Positions 63,718 through 64,000 of a stretch of DNA of 64,000 nt are shown here, in pieces. Made by a program: the position numbers and the translations under genes. Each line of letters starts with the position of its first letter. The stretch's first letter is position 1. Source of the stretch: Comamonas sp. B21-038 (GTDB lineage: Bacteria; Pseudomonadota; Gammaproteobacteria; Burkholderiales; Burkholderiaceae_C). The notes under the pieces were generated by a model. That model saw only the letters and a list, made by a program, of their open reading frames with translations. It was not told the origin of the DNA and made no database searches. The stretch is taken from positions 2,108,001 to 2,172,000 of the forward strand of contig NZ_CP092462.1 in the NCBI RefSeq assembly GCF_022387135.1, written 5' to 3'.

Positions 63718-64000
63718 ACTGGGAAGTCATTTTTCAGCCGGACACCCTTGCGCTGTATGGCGAGGGCCTGGTCACCACGCTCAAGCTGCTGCTCTCCAGC
63801 CTGGCGATTGGTGCGGTGCTGGCGTTATTGGGCGCGCTCGCCCTGGTCAGCCGTTCCTGGCTGCTGCGCAAGACCGTGGGCGCCTTTACCTACTTCATGC
63901 GCGGCACGCCGCTGCTGATCCAGGTCTACCTGATCTACTACGGCTTCTCGCAGCTCGAATGGGTGCAGGCACGCTGGGATGCGGTCTGGCCCTGGACCTA
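63714..64000 (+). CDS. Amino acid ABC transporter permease (HisM type), N-terminal part
   Basis: The first 95 codons of the second permease, cut by the window end. It starts MNWEVIFQPDTLALYGEGLV and contains a membrane helix (LLLSSLAIGAVLALLGALAL) and YFMRGTPLLIQVYLIYYGFS, typical of HisM-type permeases. The start overlaps the hisQ-like stop. Confidence 0.9.
   Translation, partial: MNWEVIFQPDTLALYGEGLVTTLKLLLSSLAIGAVLALLGALALVSRSWLLRKTVGAFTYFMRGTPLLIQVYLIYYGFSQLEWVQARWDAVWPWT

Overview
The window looks like an ordinary stretch of chromosome from a high-GC betaproteobacterium of the family Comamonadaceae, close to Comamonas. The evidence is gene content and synteny: tolB-pal-cpoB next to a tRNA-Lys, an exbB/exbD-lpxK-trm112-kdsB-adk block, a Bug/TctC-type binding protein, LexA with CTG-N10-CAG boxes, and an arginine/lysine/ornithine decarboxylase of the large wing-domain type. 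I see no prophage, insertion sequence, CRISPR array or conjugative genes.

Layout. 1-2324 (minus): branched-chain amino acid ABC transporter livJ-livH-livM, with a terminator between the binding protein and the permeases. 2325-6243: poorly coding accessory stretch with five small unrecognised or barely recognised genes (one a free-standing RNA polymerase alpha-CTD-like protein) and an orphan intrinsic terminator. 6385-12935: soxR diverging from a tripartite RND efflux operon, with a SoxR-type operator between them. 13431-17062 (minus): tRNA-Lys, tcdA, cpoB, pal, tolB. 17184-24402: msbA, a periplasmic ATP-dependent DNA ligase, a PLP decarboxylase with a basic tail, nfeD and an SPFH protein. 24523-24791: two nearly identical tRNA-Ser(GGA) genes. 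24917-28850 (minus): msrP-msrQ followed by a two-component system whose kinase is frameshifted. 29143-37517 (minus): iron-acquisition island with two TonB-dependent receptors, a FecI/FecR pair and the scar of a third FecI/receptor cassette. 37747-39936: sodB and xseA. 40399-44655: DnaA-box cluster, then exbB-exbD-lpxK-trm112-hypothetical-kdsB. 44876-47499: adk, a type I asparaginase and lexA; adk and lexA are frameshifted and the asparaginase start is probably frameshifted. 48408-51895: a three-gene redox cluster diverging from a MocR-type regulator. 51911-56394: two enoyl-CoA hydratases around a Bug binding protein, a thioesterase, a flavodoxin-like protein and a CopD-like membrane protein. 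56452-59293: OprC-type copper receptor with a DUF2946 protein. 59343-60887: a TPP-dependent enzyme. 61301-64000: a small secreted protein and a basic amino acid ABC transporter, cut by the window edge.

Several parts work together. SoxR probably drives the RND pump in response to redox-active compounds. MsrPQ and the adjacent regulator pair resemble the E. coli HprRS-MsrPQ arrangement for repairing oxidised periplasmic methionine. FecI/FecR and the STN-domain receptor form a cell-surface signalling unit for ferric siderophore uptake, energised by ExbB/ExbD-type motors.

Three or four conserved genes (adk, lexA, the histidine kinase, probably asparaginase) are broken by exactly one base in a mononucleotide run. 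As adk is essential, I read these mainly as sequencing errors. I found no clearly new multi-gene system. The most unusual observations are the FecI/receptor deletion scar, the basic tail on the decarboxylase, the free-standing alpha-CTD-like protein, the DnaA-box cluster away from any replication gene, and the orphan terminator.
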